Assembly: GCA_964561095.1 (NCBI GenBank) | Contig: CAZLNV010000008.1 | Location: 1-31,234, forward strand | Origin: CAZLNV01 sp964561095 | Lineage (GTDB): Bacteria; Bacillota_I; Bacilli_A; RF39; UBA660 | Reading direction: 5' to 3' | Length of the DNA: 31,234 nt | In this document: positions 1 through 7,314 of the stretch, piece by piece | How positions within the stretch are numbered: the first letter of the stretch is position 1 | Layout of the letters: the number at the start of each line of letters is the position of its first letter | Program-made: the position numbers and the translations under genes | The notes under the pieces: generated by a model | Databases searched by the model: none | What the model was told of the DNA's origin: nothing | The model's input: the letters and a program-made list of their open reading frames with translations, nothing else

Positions 1-221
1 TGATATTTACCCATAACATCTCCCACAATTCTTGCACTTTTTTTATGGGTTTTATCTGGTGTATATCCTGATTCATACATTGAGTATAAAATTCTTCTAT
101 GTACTGGTTTTAATCCATCTCTTAGATCTGGTAATGCACGTGAAACAATAACACTCATAGAATATTTTAAGAATGAATCTTTTATTTCATTTACTATATT
201 ATTTTCTTTTAATCTATCCAT
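1..221 (-). CDS. gyrA: DNA gyrase subunit A, N-terminal fragment
   Basis: This is the 5' end of the DNA-cleaving subunit of gyrase, which with GyrB introduces negative supercoils. Only about 73 codons lie in the window; the gene continues beyond base 1. The ATG at 219-221 is preceded by AGGAGG at a good distance. The fragment contains the family blocks SMSVIVSRALPD, RDGLKPVHRRIL and ARIVGDVMGKY. The wording ARIVGDV favours GyrA over ParC. The catalytic tyrosine lies outside the window. It starts 11 bases after the gyrB stop and is probably cotranscribed with it. Confidence 0.96.
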   Translation of the reverse strand, partial: MDRLKENNIVNEIKDSFLKYSMSVIVSRALPDLRDGLKPVHRRILYSMYESGYTPDKTHKKSARIVGDVMGKY

Positions 222-232
222 TTTTAAACCTC

Positions 233-2146
233 CTATATATCCAAATTCTCTACATATGTAGCATTTTGTTCAATAAATTCACGTCTAGGTGCTACTTCTT
301 CACCCATTAATTTAGAGAATGTTTCATCTGCTTCTATTAAATCTGTTACAGTAATTTTTCTCAATACTCTTGTATTAATATCCATTGTAGTTTCATTTAA
401 CTCTTCTGCATCCATTTCACCAAGGCCTTTCATACGTAGAATGTCATATTTTGTGTTTGGAGATAATGTTGATAAGTATTCATCTCTTTCCTCAGGGTCT
501 AAAACGTATTTTATATTTTTTCCGTGTTTTATACAAAAAAGTGGTGGTTGAGCAGCATACACATGACCAGCTTCAACAATTGGCCTAAAAAACCTGTAAA
601 ACAATGTTAATAACAATACTCTTATATGATCTCCATCAACATCTGCATCCGTCATTATTATTATTTTGTGATATCTTAATTTTTTAATATCAAATTCTTG
701 TCCAATTCCTGTTCCAAAAGCTGTAATAATTGTTCTTATTTCTTCATTTGAAAGAGCCCTATCCATTCTTGCTTTTTCTACATTTAAAATTTTACCTCTT
801 AATGGTAATATAGCTTGAGTCATTGAGTTTCTACCTTTTATAGCACTTCCTCCAGCCGAATCCCCTTCGACTAGAAATATTTCTGATACCGAAGAATCTT
901 TATCTTTACAATCTACAAGTTTTCCACCAAAATTAACTACATCTAAATCGCTTTTTCTGCGTGTTAATTCACGAGCTTTTTTAGCAGCTAATCTTGCGCG
1001 AGAAGCCATCATACACTTTTCTACAATTATTTTTCCTTGATCAGGATTCTCAAGTAAAAATTTTTCTAATCCTTCACCAAAAATAGTATTTGCTATTTTT
1101 CTTACTTCGACATTACCTAATTTAGTTTTTGTTTGGCCTTCAAATTGGGGATTAAGATGTTTACAAGAAATTATCATTGTAAGACCTTCTTTAATATCAT
1201 CTATTGTTAAATTATCATCTTTATCTTTCAATAAATTAACTTTTTTTGCATAATTATTAATAACTCTTGAAAGTGCCGTCTTTACACCTTCTTCGTGCGT
1301 TCCACCTTCTATTGTATTAATATTATTAGTAAAAGAAAATGTTGATGAATTATATCCTTCATTATATTGCATTGCTACTTCTATTTCTATATCTCCATCT
1401 TTTCCATCTACATATATAATATTTTCATGAATTGGTGTCTTTACTTTATTTAACATTTGTACATATTCAATAATCCCACCATTGTATAAAAATTCTTCTT
1501 TCTTATTTATTCTTAAATCAGCCAAAATAATTTTTAATCCTTTATTTAAAAATGCTAATTCTTTGGCTCTATGTTCCAATGTATCAAATTTAAATTCAGT
1601 AGTTTCTTCAAAAATTTCAGAATCCGGTTTGAAAGTTATTGTTGAACCTGTTCTAACTGCTTCACACTCACCTATTACCTTTAAAGGTTCTACTGAATGA
1701 CCACCTTTTTCAAATCTTTGAAAATATATTTTACTATCTTTATAAATTGTTACTTCTAAATATTCGCTTAATGCATTTACTACTGAAGCACCTACTCCAT
1801 GAAGTCCACCACTTACTTTATAACCTTTCCCACCAAATTTTCCACCAGCATGAAGTATGGTAAAAATAGTTTCAACTGTTGAAATACCTGTCTTAGGGTG
1901 TATTCCGGTAGGAATGCCTCTTCCATCATCTTTTACAGTAACACTACCATTTTTATTTATTGTTATTTCTATATCATCACAATAACCAGCTAAAGCTTCA
2001 TCCACTGCGTTATCTACAATTTCCCACACTAAGTGATGAAGTCCTCTCTCACCAGTAGTTCCTATATACATTCCAGGTCTTTTACGAACAGCTTCTAATC
2101 CTTCTAATACCTGTATGGTATTTTCATCATAATTATTATTTTCCAT
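233..2146 (-). CDS. gyrB: DNA gyrase subunit B
   Basis: ATPase subunit of type IIA topoisomerase gyrase, 637 residues, a normal length for Bacillota. The GHKL ATPase fold is visible at the N-terminus: WEIVDNAVDEALAG with Glu42 and Asn46, DDGRGIP, and the ATP lid GGLHGVGASVVNALS. QTKTKLGN gives the ATP-contacting lysine loop. The TOPRIM domain follows, with EGDSAGG near residue 426 and DADVDGD near 500. The C-terminal block MKGLGEMDAEEL is also present. The start overlaps the end of recF by 11 bases and has a GGGAGG ribosome site inside recF, so translation is probably coupled. The gene order recF-gyrB-gyrA is the standard origin order. Confidence 0.98.
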   Translation of the reverse strand: MENNNYDENTIQVLEGLEAVRKRPGMYIGTTGERGLHHLVWEIVDNAVDEALAGYCDDIEITINKNGSVTVKDDGRGIPTGIHPKTGISTVETIFTILHAGGKFGGKGYKVSGGLHGVGASVVNALSEYLEVTIYKDSKIYFQRFEKGGHSVEPLKVIGECEAVRTGSTITFKPDSEIFEETTEFKFDTLEHRAKELAFLNKGLKIILADLRINKKEEFLYNGGIIEYVQMLNKVKTPIHENIIYVDGKDGDIEIEVAMQYNEGYNSSTFSFTNNINTIEGGTHEEGVKTALSRVINNYAKKVNLLKDKDDNLTIDDIKEGLTMIISCKHLNPQFEGQTKTKLGNVEVRKIANTIFGEGLEKFLLENPDQGKIIVEKCMMASRARLAAKKARELTRRKSDLDVVNFGGKLVDCKDKDSSVSEIFLVEGDSAGGSAIKGRNSMTQAILPLRGKILNVEKARMDRALSNEEIRTIITAFGTGIGQEFDIKKLRYHKIIIMTDADVDGDHIRVLLLTLFYRFFRPIVEAGHVYAAQPPLFCIKHGKNIKYVLDPEERDEYLSTLSPNTKYDILRMKGLGEMDAEELNETTMDINTRVLRKITVTDLIEADETFSKLMGEEVAPRREFIEQNATYVENLDI

Positions 2147-3227
2147 TTTTCTTTTCCTCCCGTATTTTTATAATATTTATGTCCTTTAAATCCTTAATTT
2201 TTATATTATTTAAATCTGTAGTTGTAATAAATGTCTGATACTTTTTATTTAATAGTTTAATAACTTTTTTTTGATTAATTTCATCCAATTCACTAAATAA
2301 ATCATCTAAAAGTAATATAGGTTTTATATTATAATCATTATCTAAAACTTTTATCTCCGATAATTTTAAAGATAATAATATTAATTTTTGAATACCTTGA
2401 GATGAATAATTTTCTGCATTTTTATTATTATGAATAAATTCAAAATCATCTCTGTGTATTCCTATATTAGTGATACCTAATATAATTTCTTTAGTTCTCT
2501 GTTTTTTTAATAATTTTATCAATTCTTCTTTGCTTTTTTCAAAAAAATCAGAATTATATTTAATATATATATTATCTTCTTTTTTAAATTTAATAAAATA
2601 TCCATTAATATATTTATTAACACTTTGAATATATTTTGATCTATATTTACAAATTTCTATTCCTATTTCTACTAATTTTGCATCAAGAATATCTAAATAT
2701 TTTGAATCCATATTATTATTTAAATTAATTTTTTTTAAATAATCATTTTTATTTTTAATTAATTTATTATAATCATTTATAAGTTTTATGTAGTTTTTAC
2801 TAGTATTAGATATAACTATATTTAAATAATTTCTTCTAATATTAGGACTATCTTTTATTAATCTTATATCATCAGGTGAAAAAAGAATTACTGAAAATTG
2901 ACAAATATAATCACTCAGTTTTTTTAAAATTTCATTATTTATTTTAGCTTTTTTTTCTTTTCCATTAATAATAAATTCTAATTTTTTAGTTTTATTATTT
3001 TCTTCTATGTTTATTTTAATTTTTAAAAATTTTTCACCTTCTTTTATTAAATAATTATCATAATAGGACTTAAAAGATTTTCCTAAAGAACCAAAATAAA
3101 TACTTTCTATTATAGAAGTCTTACCTACACCATTTTTTCCTATAATAATATTAACTTTTTTTAATTTTTCTAGTTTTATTTTACTAAATTTTCTAAAATT
3201 TGATAATTCTAAATTTGTAATATTCAT
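2136..3227 (-). CDS. recF: DNA replication and repair protein RecF
   Basis: SMC-like ATPase that helps load RecA at single-strand gaps behind stalled forks. The protein has 363 residues, close to the family norm. Walker A is GKNGVGKT at residues 30-37, after the typical opening LELSNFRKF. The ABC signature region reads YSSQGIQKL, and Walker B is PILLLDDLFSELD. The middle is very rich in Asn, Lys and Ile, as expected for an A+T-rich genome. A GAGG ribosome site precedes the ATG, and an extended -10 promoter lies about 70 bases upstream. The S4-domain gene yaaA that usually sits between dnaN and recF is absent; a ComK-like gene occupies that place. Confidence 0.96.
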   Translation of the reverse strand: MNITNLELSNFRKFSKIKLEKLKKVNIIIGKNGVGKTSIIESIYFGSLGKSFKSYYDNYLIKEGEKFLKIKINIEENNKTKKLEFIINGKEKKAKINNEILKKLSDYICQFSVILFSPDDIRLIKDSPNIRRNYLNIVISNTSKNYIKLINDYNKLIKNKNDYLKKINLNNNMDSKYLDILDAKLVEIGIEICKYRSKYIQSVNKYINGYFIKFKKEDNIYIKYNSDFFEKSKEELIKLLKKQRTKEIILGITNIGIHRDDFEFIHNNKNAENYSSQGIQKLILLSLKLSEIKVLDNDYNIKPILLLDDLFSELDEINQKKVIKLLNKKYQTFITTTDLNNIKIKDLKDINIIKIREEKKNGK

Positions 3228-3294
3228 TTTTAACCTCTTTTAAAATGATTTTAAGAAAAATTAATATAAGTATGTACTCCTATACCTACTTTTA

Positions 3295-3303
3295 ATTATA
3301 TCA
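3295..3303 (-). promoter_or_regulatory. Extended -10 promoter upstream of recF
   Basis: On the minus strand the bases read TGATATAAT, a perfect extended -10 element (TGN-TATAAT), with no convincing -35. It lies about 70 bases before the recF start and past the comK terminator, so it could drive recF-gyrB-gyrA. This is a match to consensus only. Confidence 0.5.
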
Positions 3304-3343
3304 CAAAATTGCTTTTATTTCATTATATTTTATTAAATTATAA

Positions 3344-3369
3344 AAAAATAAGTATATATACTTATTTTT
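3344..3369. terminator. Palindromic terminator after the comK-like gene
   Basis: A perfect 26-base palindrome with 13-base arms (AAAAATAAGTATA and its complement) overlaps the stop codon of the ComK-like gene. On the minus strand it ends in a T run, as in an intrinsic terminator, and it would separate comK from recF. Being symmetrical and flanked by A and T runs, it could act in both directions. All pairs except two are A-T, so it may be weak. Confidence 0.6.
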
Positions 3370-3820
3370 CTAATTTTTTCTGTCTTTCTTCTAATAAATA
3401 TTTTAATCTACTTGCTCTAAATATTTGATTTGTTAAAGAACCATAAGAAATATCAAGATTTAGAATTGATCCATTTTTAAATATTATTTTTGATGTACCA
3501 ACATTTTTACCTTTTTCATAATTTAATATATTATTCAAAGATATCCAAATACAATCTGAATTTCTAGGAGAAGTAGTAGGAAAAAATATAATTTTGTTAG
3601 TATCTTCAATTATTATTGGAGACTTGTGTGTTATTCCTGAAATATTTTTTGTTCCTTTATATCTTCCTTCATATGTACTTCCAAAATATTCGCAACTATG
3701 TTCAATAACACTAAAAGATTCAGATTCAATAAAATATTCATTTTCTTGTTCTATTATTTTACTATTGTTTGAATTTAAAGGTATTATTGCTAAAGTATCA
3801 TTATTAATTTCATATTTCAT
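3362..3820 (-). CDS. comK: ComK-family competence transcription factor
   Basis: A 152-residue protein of the ComK family, the DNA-binding master activator of genetic competence in Bacillus. Recognisable blocks in order are SCEYFGSTYEGR, ITHKSPIII, IIFFPTTSPRNSDCIWIS, IIFKNGS and ISYGSLTNQIFRASRLKYLL. They line up with the B. subtilis blocks SCRFFGSSYAGR, ISHKPPIMV, FLFPTLSS, CGWIS, TFSNGK and SYNSFENQVYRTAWLR. The start has AGGAGGTG seven bases upstream. The protein ends at the position of about residue 150 of the 192-residue B. subtilis ComK, so the C-terminal MecA-binding tail is missing. It stands alone between two hairpins with its own extended -10 promoter. Family membership is firm; a role in competence rather than another process is inference. 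Confidence 0.88.
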   Translation of the reverse strand: MKYEINNDTLAIIPLNSNNSKIIEQENEYFIESESFSVIEHSCEYFGSTYEGRYKGTKNISGITHKSPIIIEDTNKIIFFPTTSPRNSDCIWISLNNILNYEKGKNVGTSKIIFKNGSILNLDISYGSLTNQIFRASRLKYLLEERQKKLEK

Positions 3821-3855
3821 AAAAATTTCACCTCCTTTTTTTAAAAATTGTTTGT

Positions 3856-3864
3856 ATTATATCA
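3856..3864 (-). promoter_or_regulatory. Extended -10 promoter of the comK-like gene
   Basis: The minus strand reads TGATATAAT, a perfect extended -10, roughly 36 bases before the comK-like ATG. No good -35 is present at 16-18 bases. This would make the gene a separate transcription unit between dnaN and recF. Confidence 0.55.
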
Positions 3865-3891
3865 TCTATAAAGTGAAAATTTTGTCGAAAT

Positions 3892-3930
3892 AAAAACTAA
3901 AGTCACACTTTTTTTACTTTAGTTTTTATT
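3892..3930 (-). terminator. Terminator after dnaN
   Basis: Arms 3892-3903 and 3916-3927 form a perfect 12-base stem with a 12-base loop directly after the dnaN stop. On the minus strand the 3' arm runs into TTTTTATTT. It should end the dnaA-dnaN transcript, although the plus strand also carries a T run. Confidence 0.7.
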
Positions 3931-3932
3931 TT

Positions 3933-5051
3933 TTAATAAGTCATTATTGGTAATATTAATTGAATTAAATTTCCATTATCATTTTCTTTTATAATAATAG
4001 GTTTTATTTGTCCATTTAAATATAATTTTATTGTTTCACTATTAAATGTTTTCAAAGCTTCTAATAAATATTTAGAAGAACAAGAAATTTTTATTTCACT
4101 ATTTTTTGGATTATTTATTTCCATAGTTTCTTCTACTTTACCTATTTCTGCACTTGAGGAATTAATAATAAGTTTATTTTTGTTAATAGATATTTGAATA
4201 GTATTTTTTTCTTTAGCTTGAGTTAATAATGAAGCTCTATCTATCATACTATAAAATTCTAATGTATTAACTTCTACCTCTATATTAAAAGTTTTAGGTA
4301 CAAAGTTATCTGTATTTGGATATGTTCCATTTAACAAACTTGATTGAAATAAAATATTGTTATATTTAAATAATATTTTATTATTAAATACGTGAATATC
4401 TATATTTTCTTCTTCTTCTATTATTTTTACTAATTCTATTATATTTCTAGATGGAATCACAATATTAATATTTTCTTCTACTGATATAGGAATCTCTATT
4501 ATTTTTTTAGATAATCTATATGAATCTGTTGCTACACATTCTAATATATTACCTACTATTTTAAGATTTATTCCTGTTAATAAAGGCCTACTTTCTTGCA
4601 TAGAAGTAGCAAATAAAGTTTGATTCAATATTTCTTTTAAAATATTACTAGATATAGTTATAGGATTATTATTTTCTTTTAATTCTATTTTTGGAAATTC
4701 ATTAATAGGAAAACAATTTAAATTATATTTTGAATTTTTTGTAGATATAATTGCTTTATTTCCATCTATTTCTTCTATATATATAATTTCATCTGGTAAT
4801 TTTCTTACTATATCTAATAAATATCTTCCATATATAATTATTTTACCTTCTTCTATTATTTCTTTAATATTTTTTTTATCTATATATGTTTTAATTGTTA
4901 TATCATTATTAGTTGCACTCATATATAAACCTTGTTTTGTTAAATTAAATTCTATTCCATTTAATACAGGAATTATATTTTTAGTTGACATAGCTTTTGA
5001 TACAGAATTTAAATTTTTTAATAAAACATCTTTTTCAATTTTTAATTTCAT
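3933..5051 (-). CDS. dnaN: DNA polymerase III beta sliding clamp
   Basis: Ring-shaped processivity clamp that tethers DNA polymerase and binds many replication and repair partners. The 372 residues match the family length. The N-terminus has the usual clamp opening, with IIPVLNGIEF in the first domain. The middle shows ATDSYRLSKK and the NIVIPSRNIIEL segment. The protein ends in LPIMTY, equivalent to the canonical LPVRTY that closes the partner-binding pocket. The expected ATG has GAAGGAAA upstream. It follows dnaA after a 122-base spacer that carries DnaA boxes, and ends at a strong hairpin. Nothing suggests truncation. Confidence 0.97.
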   Translation of the reverse strand: MKLKIEKDVLLKNLNSVSKAMSTKNIIPVLNGIEFNLTKQGLYMSATNNDITIKTYIDKKNIKEIIEEGKIIIYGRYLLDIVRKLPDEIIYIEEIDGNKAIISTKNSKYNLNCFPINEFPKIELKENNNPITISSNILKEILNQTLFATSMQESRPLLTGINLKIVGNILECVATDSYRLSKKIIEIPISVEENINIVIPSRNIIELVKIIEEEENIDIHVFNNKILFKYNNILFQSSLLNGTYPNTDNFVPKTFNIEVEVNTLEFYSMIDRASLLTQAKEKNTIQISINKNKLIINSSSAEIGKVEETMEINNPKNSEIKISCSSKYLLEALKTFNSETIKLYLNGQIKPIIIKENDNGNLIQLILPIMTY

Positions 5052-5173
5052 TATTATTTCCTTCTTTCTTTTTTTATATTAATACTAATAATAGTGTTAA
5101 TAATGTTAATAATTAAATGTATCCTTTTATTTAAGGTAAATTTTATAAATAATACTTGTTAACAAATAAATTT
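5052..5173 (-). other. Origin sub-region between dnaA and dnaN: DnaA boxes and candidate DnaA-trio
   Basis: On the minus strand two TTATTAACA 9-mers are directly abutted (5104-5112 and 5095-5103). One base later comes a run of TAN triplets, TAT TAT TAG TAT TAA TAT (5093 down to 5076), followed by an A/G-rich run. This matches the layout of the B. subtilis unwinding site: paired DnaA boxes followed by a DnaA-trio. A third related palindrome, TTGTTAACAA, lies at 5156-5165. The assignment as the unwinding region is inference from this arrangement. Confidence 0.6.
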
Positions 5174-6538
5174 TTATTCACTTATCTTTGCTTTTATTTC
5201 TATTATAATATTACCAAGTTGTTTATTTGTTTGCAAATCTCTTTTAATTTTTTCATATGAATGAATTGCAGTAGAGTGATCTCTGTTTCCAAATTCTGCT
5301 CCTATTCTTACATAACTTTCATCTGTCATTATTCTTGCTAAATAGAAAGCTATATGTCTTGCTTCAGTAATAGGTCCATTTCTTTTTTTACCTTTTATAT
5401 CATCTATTGATAAATTAAAATAGTTGGCAACACATTTTTGAATTTTTGCAATAGAATTAGGTGTATAAAGTCCAGAATTTGTATATTCTTTTAACGCTTC
5501 TACAGCTTCTTCTAATGTTAATTTAGGAATATTGAAAATAGCCTGATAAGCACATAACCTAGTTATAAAACCTTCTATATTTCTAACATCACTTCCACAA
5601 TTAGAGGCTACATAATTAATAATATCATCATTAAGTTCAATAACTAAGTCAGTATTTTTAATTTTATTTTTAATAATATTTACTTTTAAATCATAATCTG
5701 GAGGACTAATATTAACTTTTAATCCCCAATTGAATCTTGTTTTAAGTCTATCTTCTAATAGTTTTAAATCATCAACGGATTTATCAGAACATATAATTAT
5801 TTGTTTTTCATTATCATATAAAGAATTAAAAGTATTTGTGAATTCTTGTTGTGATTTGATAGCTCCACCTAAAAATTGTATATCATCTATCATTAAAACA
5901 TCTATATCTCTATATTTTTTTCTAAATAATTCTATATAACTTAGATTATCTTTGGAATTATCATCCTTTTTATACATCAGAATTAAATCATTAACAAATT
6001 GTTCTGTAGTAATATATAAAACTTTTTTATCTGAATTACTTATAATATAATTCCCAATAGCGTGCATTAAATGAGTTTTTCCTAATCCACTATTTCCATA
6101 TAGAAATAAAGGATTATAAAGTTTTCCAGGTTTTTGAGCAACGGCTAAAGATGACGACACTGCAAGTTTATTAGAATCTCCAACAATATATGTATCAAAT
6201 GTATATTTAGGATTAAAATTACTATAATATTTATATTTTTCACTAAGAGTAACATCTTCTATTTCAATAATATTATCTATATCATTATTAGCTTCTTTTT
6301 TCTCAGTAGTTATTTCTTTAAAATTAAAATTACTATTAATTTCTAAAATAATATCTTCTATTAAATCATTATATGTATTTAATAAATGATTTTTATTAGC
6401 TTCATGTGGAGAAATTAAATAGATATCATAATTATCAATATAAAAATCAATATCTTTAAACCAGGTATTAAAAGTAGAAGCAGAAACTTTACTAGAAATA
6501 ATACTTATAAATTTAGTTTTAAACTCTGTGATATCCAT
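5174..6538 (-). CDS. dnaA: Chromosomal replication initiator DnaA
   Basis: AAA+ initiator that binds DnaA boxes and melts the origin; 454 residues, full length. Domain I occupies about residues 1-80, with SASTFNTWF. An acidic linker follows. The ATPase core has Walker A GNSGLGKT at 148-155 and Walker B DVLMIDDIQ at about 213-221. Domain IV ends the protein with the DNA-binding signature GPITEARHIAFYLAR and NRDHSTAIHSYEKI. AAAGGAGG precedes the ATG. DnaA-box clusters lie on both sides of the gene, so autoregulation by DnaA is likely by analogy with B. subtilis. No clear sigma-A promoter was found upstream. Confidence 0.98.
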   Translation of the reverse strand: MDITEFKTKFISIISSKVSASTFNTWFKDIDFYIDNYDIYLISPHEANKNHLLNTYNDLIEDIILEINSNFNFKEITTEKKEANNDIDNIIEIEDVTLSEKYKYYSNFNPKYTFDTYIVGDSNKLAVSSSLAVAQKPGKLYNPLFLYGNSGLGKTHLMHAIGNYIISNSDKKVLYITTEQFVNDLILMYKKDDNSKDNLSYIELFRKKYRDIDVLMIDDIQFLGGAIKSQQEFTNTFNSLYDNEKQIIICSDKSVDDLKLLEDRLKTRFNWGLKVNISPPDYDLKVNIIKNKIKNTDLVIELNDDIINYVASNCGSDVRNIEGFITRLCAYQAIFNIPKLTLEEAVEALKEYTNSGLYTPNSIAKIQKCVANYFNLSIDDIKGKKRNGPITEARHIAFYLARIMTDESYVRIGAEFGNRDHSTAIHSYEKIKRDLQTNKQLGNIIIEIKAKISE

Positions 6539-6754
6539 AAAACCTCCTTTAGTAATGTTATTAACTTTATTTTAGTGCAAAGTATATAAAAAGAAAAGCA
6601 CTAAAAATTATTAACAATACTTATTAACAAGTTATTCACATTTAAAACCCTTTACATTCTAATAAAGCAACAGTTATTAACAATATTAACAAAATTTAAA
6701 TAAACATGTTTATAAATTTATTAACATTTAATGTTAACATTGTTAAAATAAAAA
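6539..6754. other. Replication origin oriC, DnaA-box cluster upstream of dnaA
   Basis: The dnaA-rpmH spacer is very A+T-rich and carries repeated 9-mers in the same direction on the plus strand. TTATTAACA occurs at 6608-6616, 6621-6629, 6674-6682 and 6718-6726. TTATTCACA is at 6632-6640 and ATATTAACA at 6683-6691. Weaker relatives are TTATTAACT (6558-6566) and the palindrome ATGTTAACAT (6731-6740). These fit the DnaA-box pattern TTATNCACA with A in place of C at position 7. Gene orientation switches here from minus to plus, which supports an origin. Confidence 0.88.
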
Positions 6755-6783
6755 TTGACAATTTCTATTCTATTGTTTATAAT
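6755..6783 (+). promoter_or_regulatory. Consensus sigma-A promoter of rpmH-rnpA
   Basis: TTGACA at 6755-6760 and TATAAT at 6778-6783 are separated by exactly 17 bases. This is a perfect housekeeping promoter for the rpmH operon, placed directly beside the DnaA boxes. Confidence 0.9.
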
Positions 6784-6827
6784 CTATTGTGTCAAGCAAA
6801 AATATAAAAGATTTGGAGGAAAAATTA

Positions 6828-6950
6828 ATGAAAAGAACATTTCAACCTAATAATAGAAAGAAAAGTAAAACACATGGATTTAGATCAAGAAAAGATTCAA
6901 ATGTTTTATCAGACAGAAGACAAAAGGGAAGAAAATTATTAGCAAAATAA
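6828..6950 (+). CDS. rpmH: Large ribosomal subunit protein bL34
   Basis: A 40-residue, strongly basic ribosomal protein that starts MKRTFQPNNRKK and contains HGFRSR and RRQKGRKLL, the bL34 hallmarks. The ribosome site TTGGAGG lies upstream of the ATG. Typical bL34 has about 44 residues. Alignment to the common form suggests four residues are missing between HGFRxR and the final RR-KGRK block, where most homologues read NGRKVLASRR and this one reads NVLSDRR. The gene is the first after the origin, is driven by a consensus promoter, and is followed by a hairpin that may attenuate transcription into rnpA. Confidence 0.96.
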   Translation: MKRTFQPNNRKKSKTHGFRSRKDSNVLSDRRQKGRKLLAK

Positions 6951-6952
6951 AT

Positions 6953-6979
6953 ACTACTTTTAATTAAGTAGTTTTTTTT
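6953..6979 (+). terminator. Hairpin with T run between rpmH and rnpA
   Basis: Arms ACTACTT (6953-6959) and AAGTAGT (6966-6972) enclose a six-base loop and lead into eight Ts. This looks like an intrinsic terminator. Since no separate promoter is evident before rnpA, partial read-through probably sets a high bL34 to RNase P protein ratio. Confidence 0.75.
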
Positions 6980-7002
6980 GTATAATTAGAGAAGGAGTTA
7001 TA

Positions 7003-7314
7003 ATGAAAAAAGAATATATATTAATTAAAAATGAAGATATATTAGGTGTAATAAGAACTGGCAAAAAAAATAATTTTAGTTTTTTTAATATATATAGAAA
7101 GAAAAATAATTTAATACATAGTAGATTTTGTGTAAGTGTAAGTAAAAAAATTGGGAACGCAGTAGAAAGAAATAAATTAAAAAGGCAAGTAAAAGATATA
7201 ATAAGTAAAAATTTATCTACAAATTGTGAAGATTATGTTATAATACTCCATAGTTCATTTAAAGAACTACCATATATTGAAAAAAAGAAAGAAATATTGA
7301 AAGGAATAGAGTAA
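7003..7314 (+). CDS. rnpA: Ribonuclease P protein component
   Basis: Small basic protein that supports the RNase P ribozyme in maturing tRNA 5' ends. It has 103 residues, slightly short of the usual 110-120. The family motif is RNKLKRQVKDII, preceded by FCVSVSKKIGNAVE. GGAG precedes the ATG. Its TAA stop shares one base with the ATG of yidC (TAATG), so the two are translationally coupled. Its place after rpmH is universal in Bacillota. Confidence 0.95.
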   Translation: MKKEYILIKNEDILGVIRTGKKNNFSFFNIYRKKNNLIHSRFCVSVSKKIGNAVERNKLKRQVKDIISKNLSTNCEDYVIILHSSFKELPYIEKKKEILKGIE

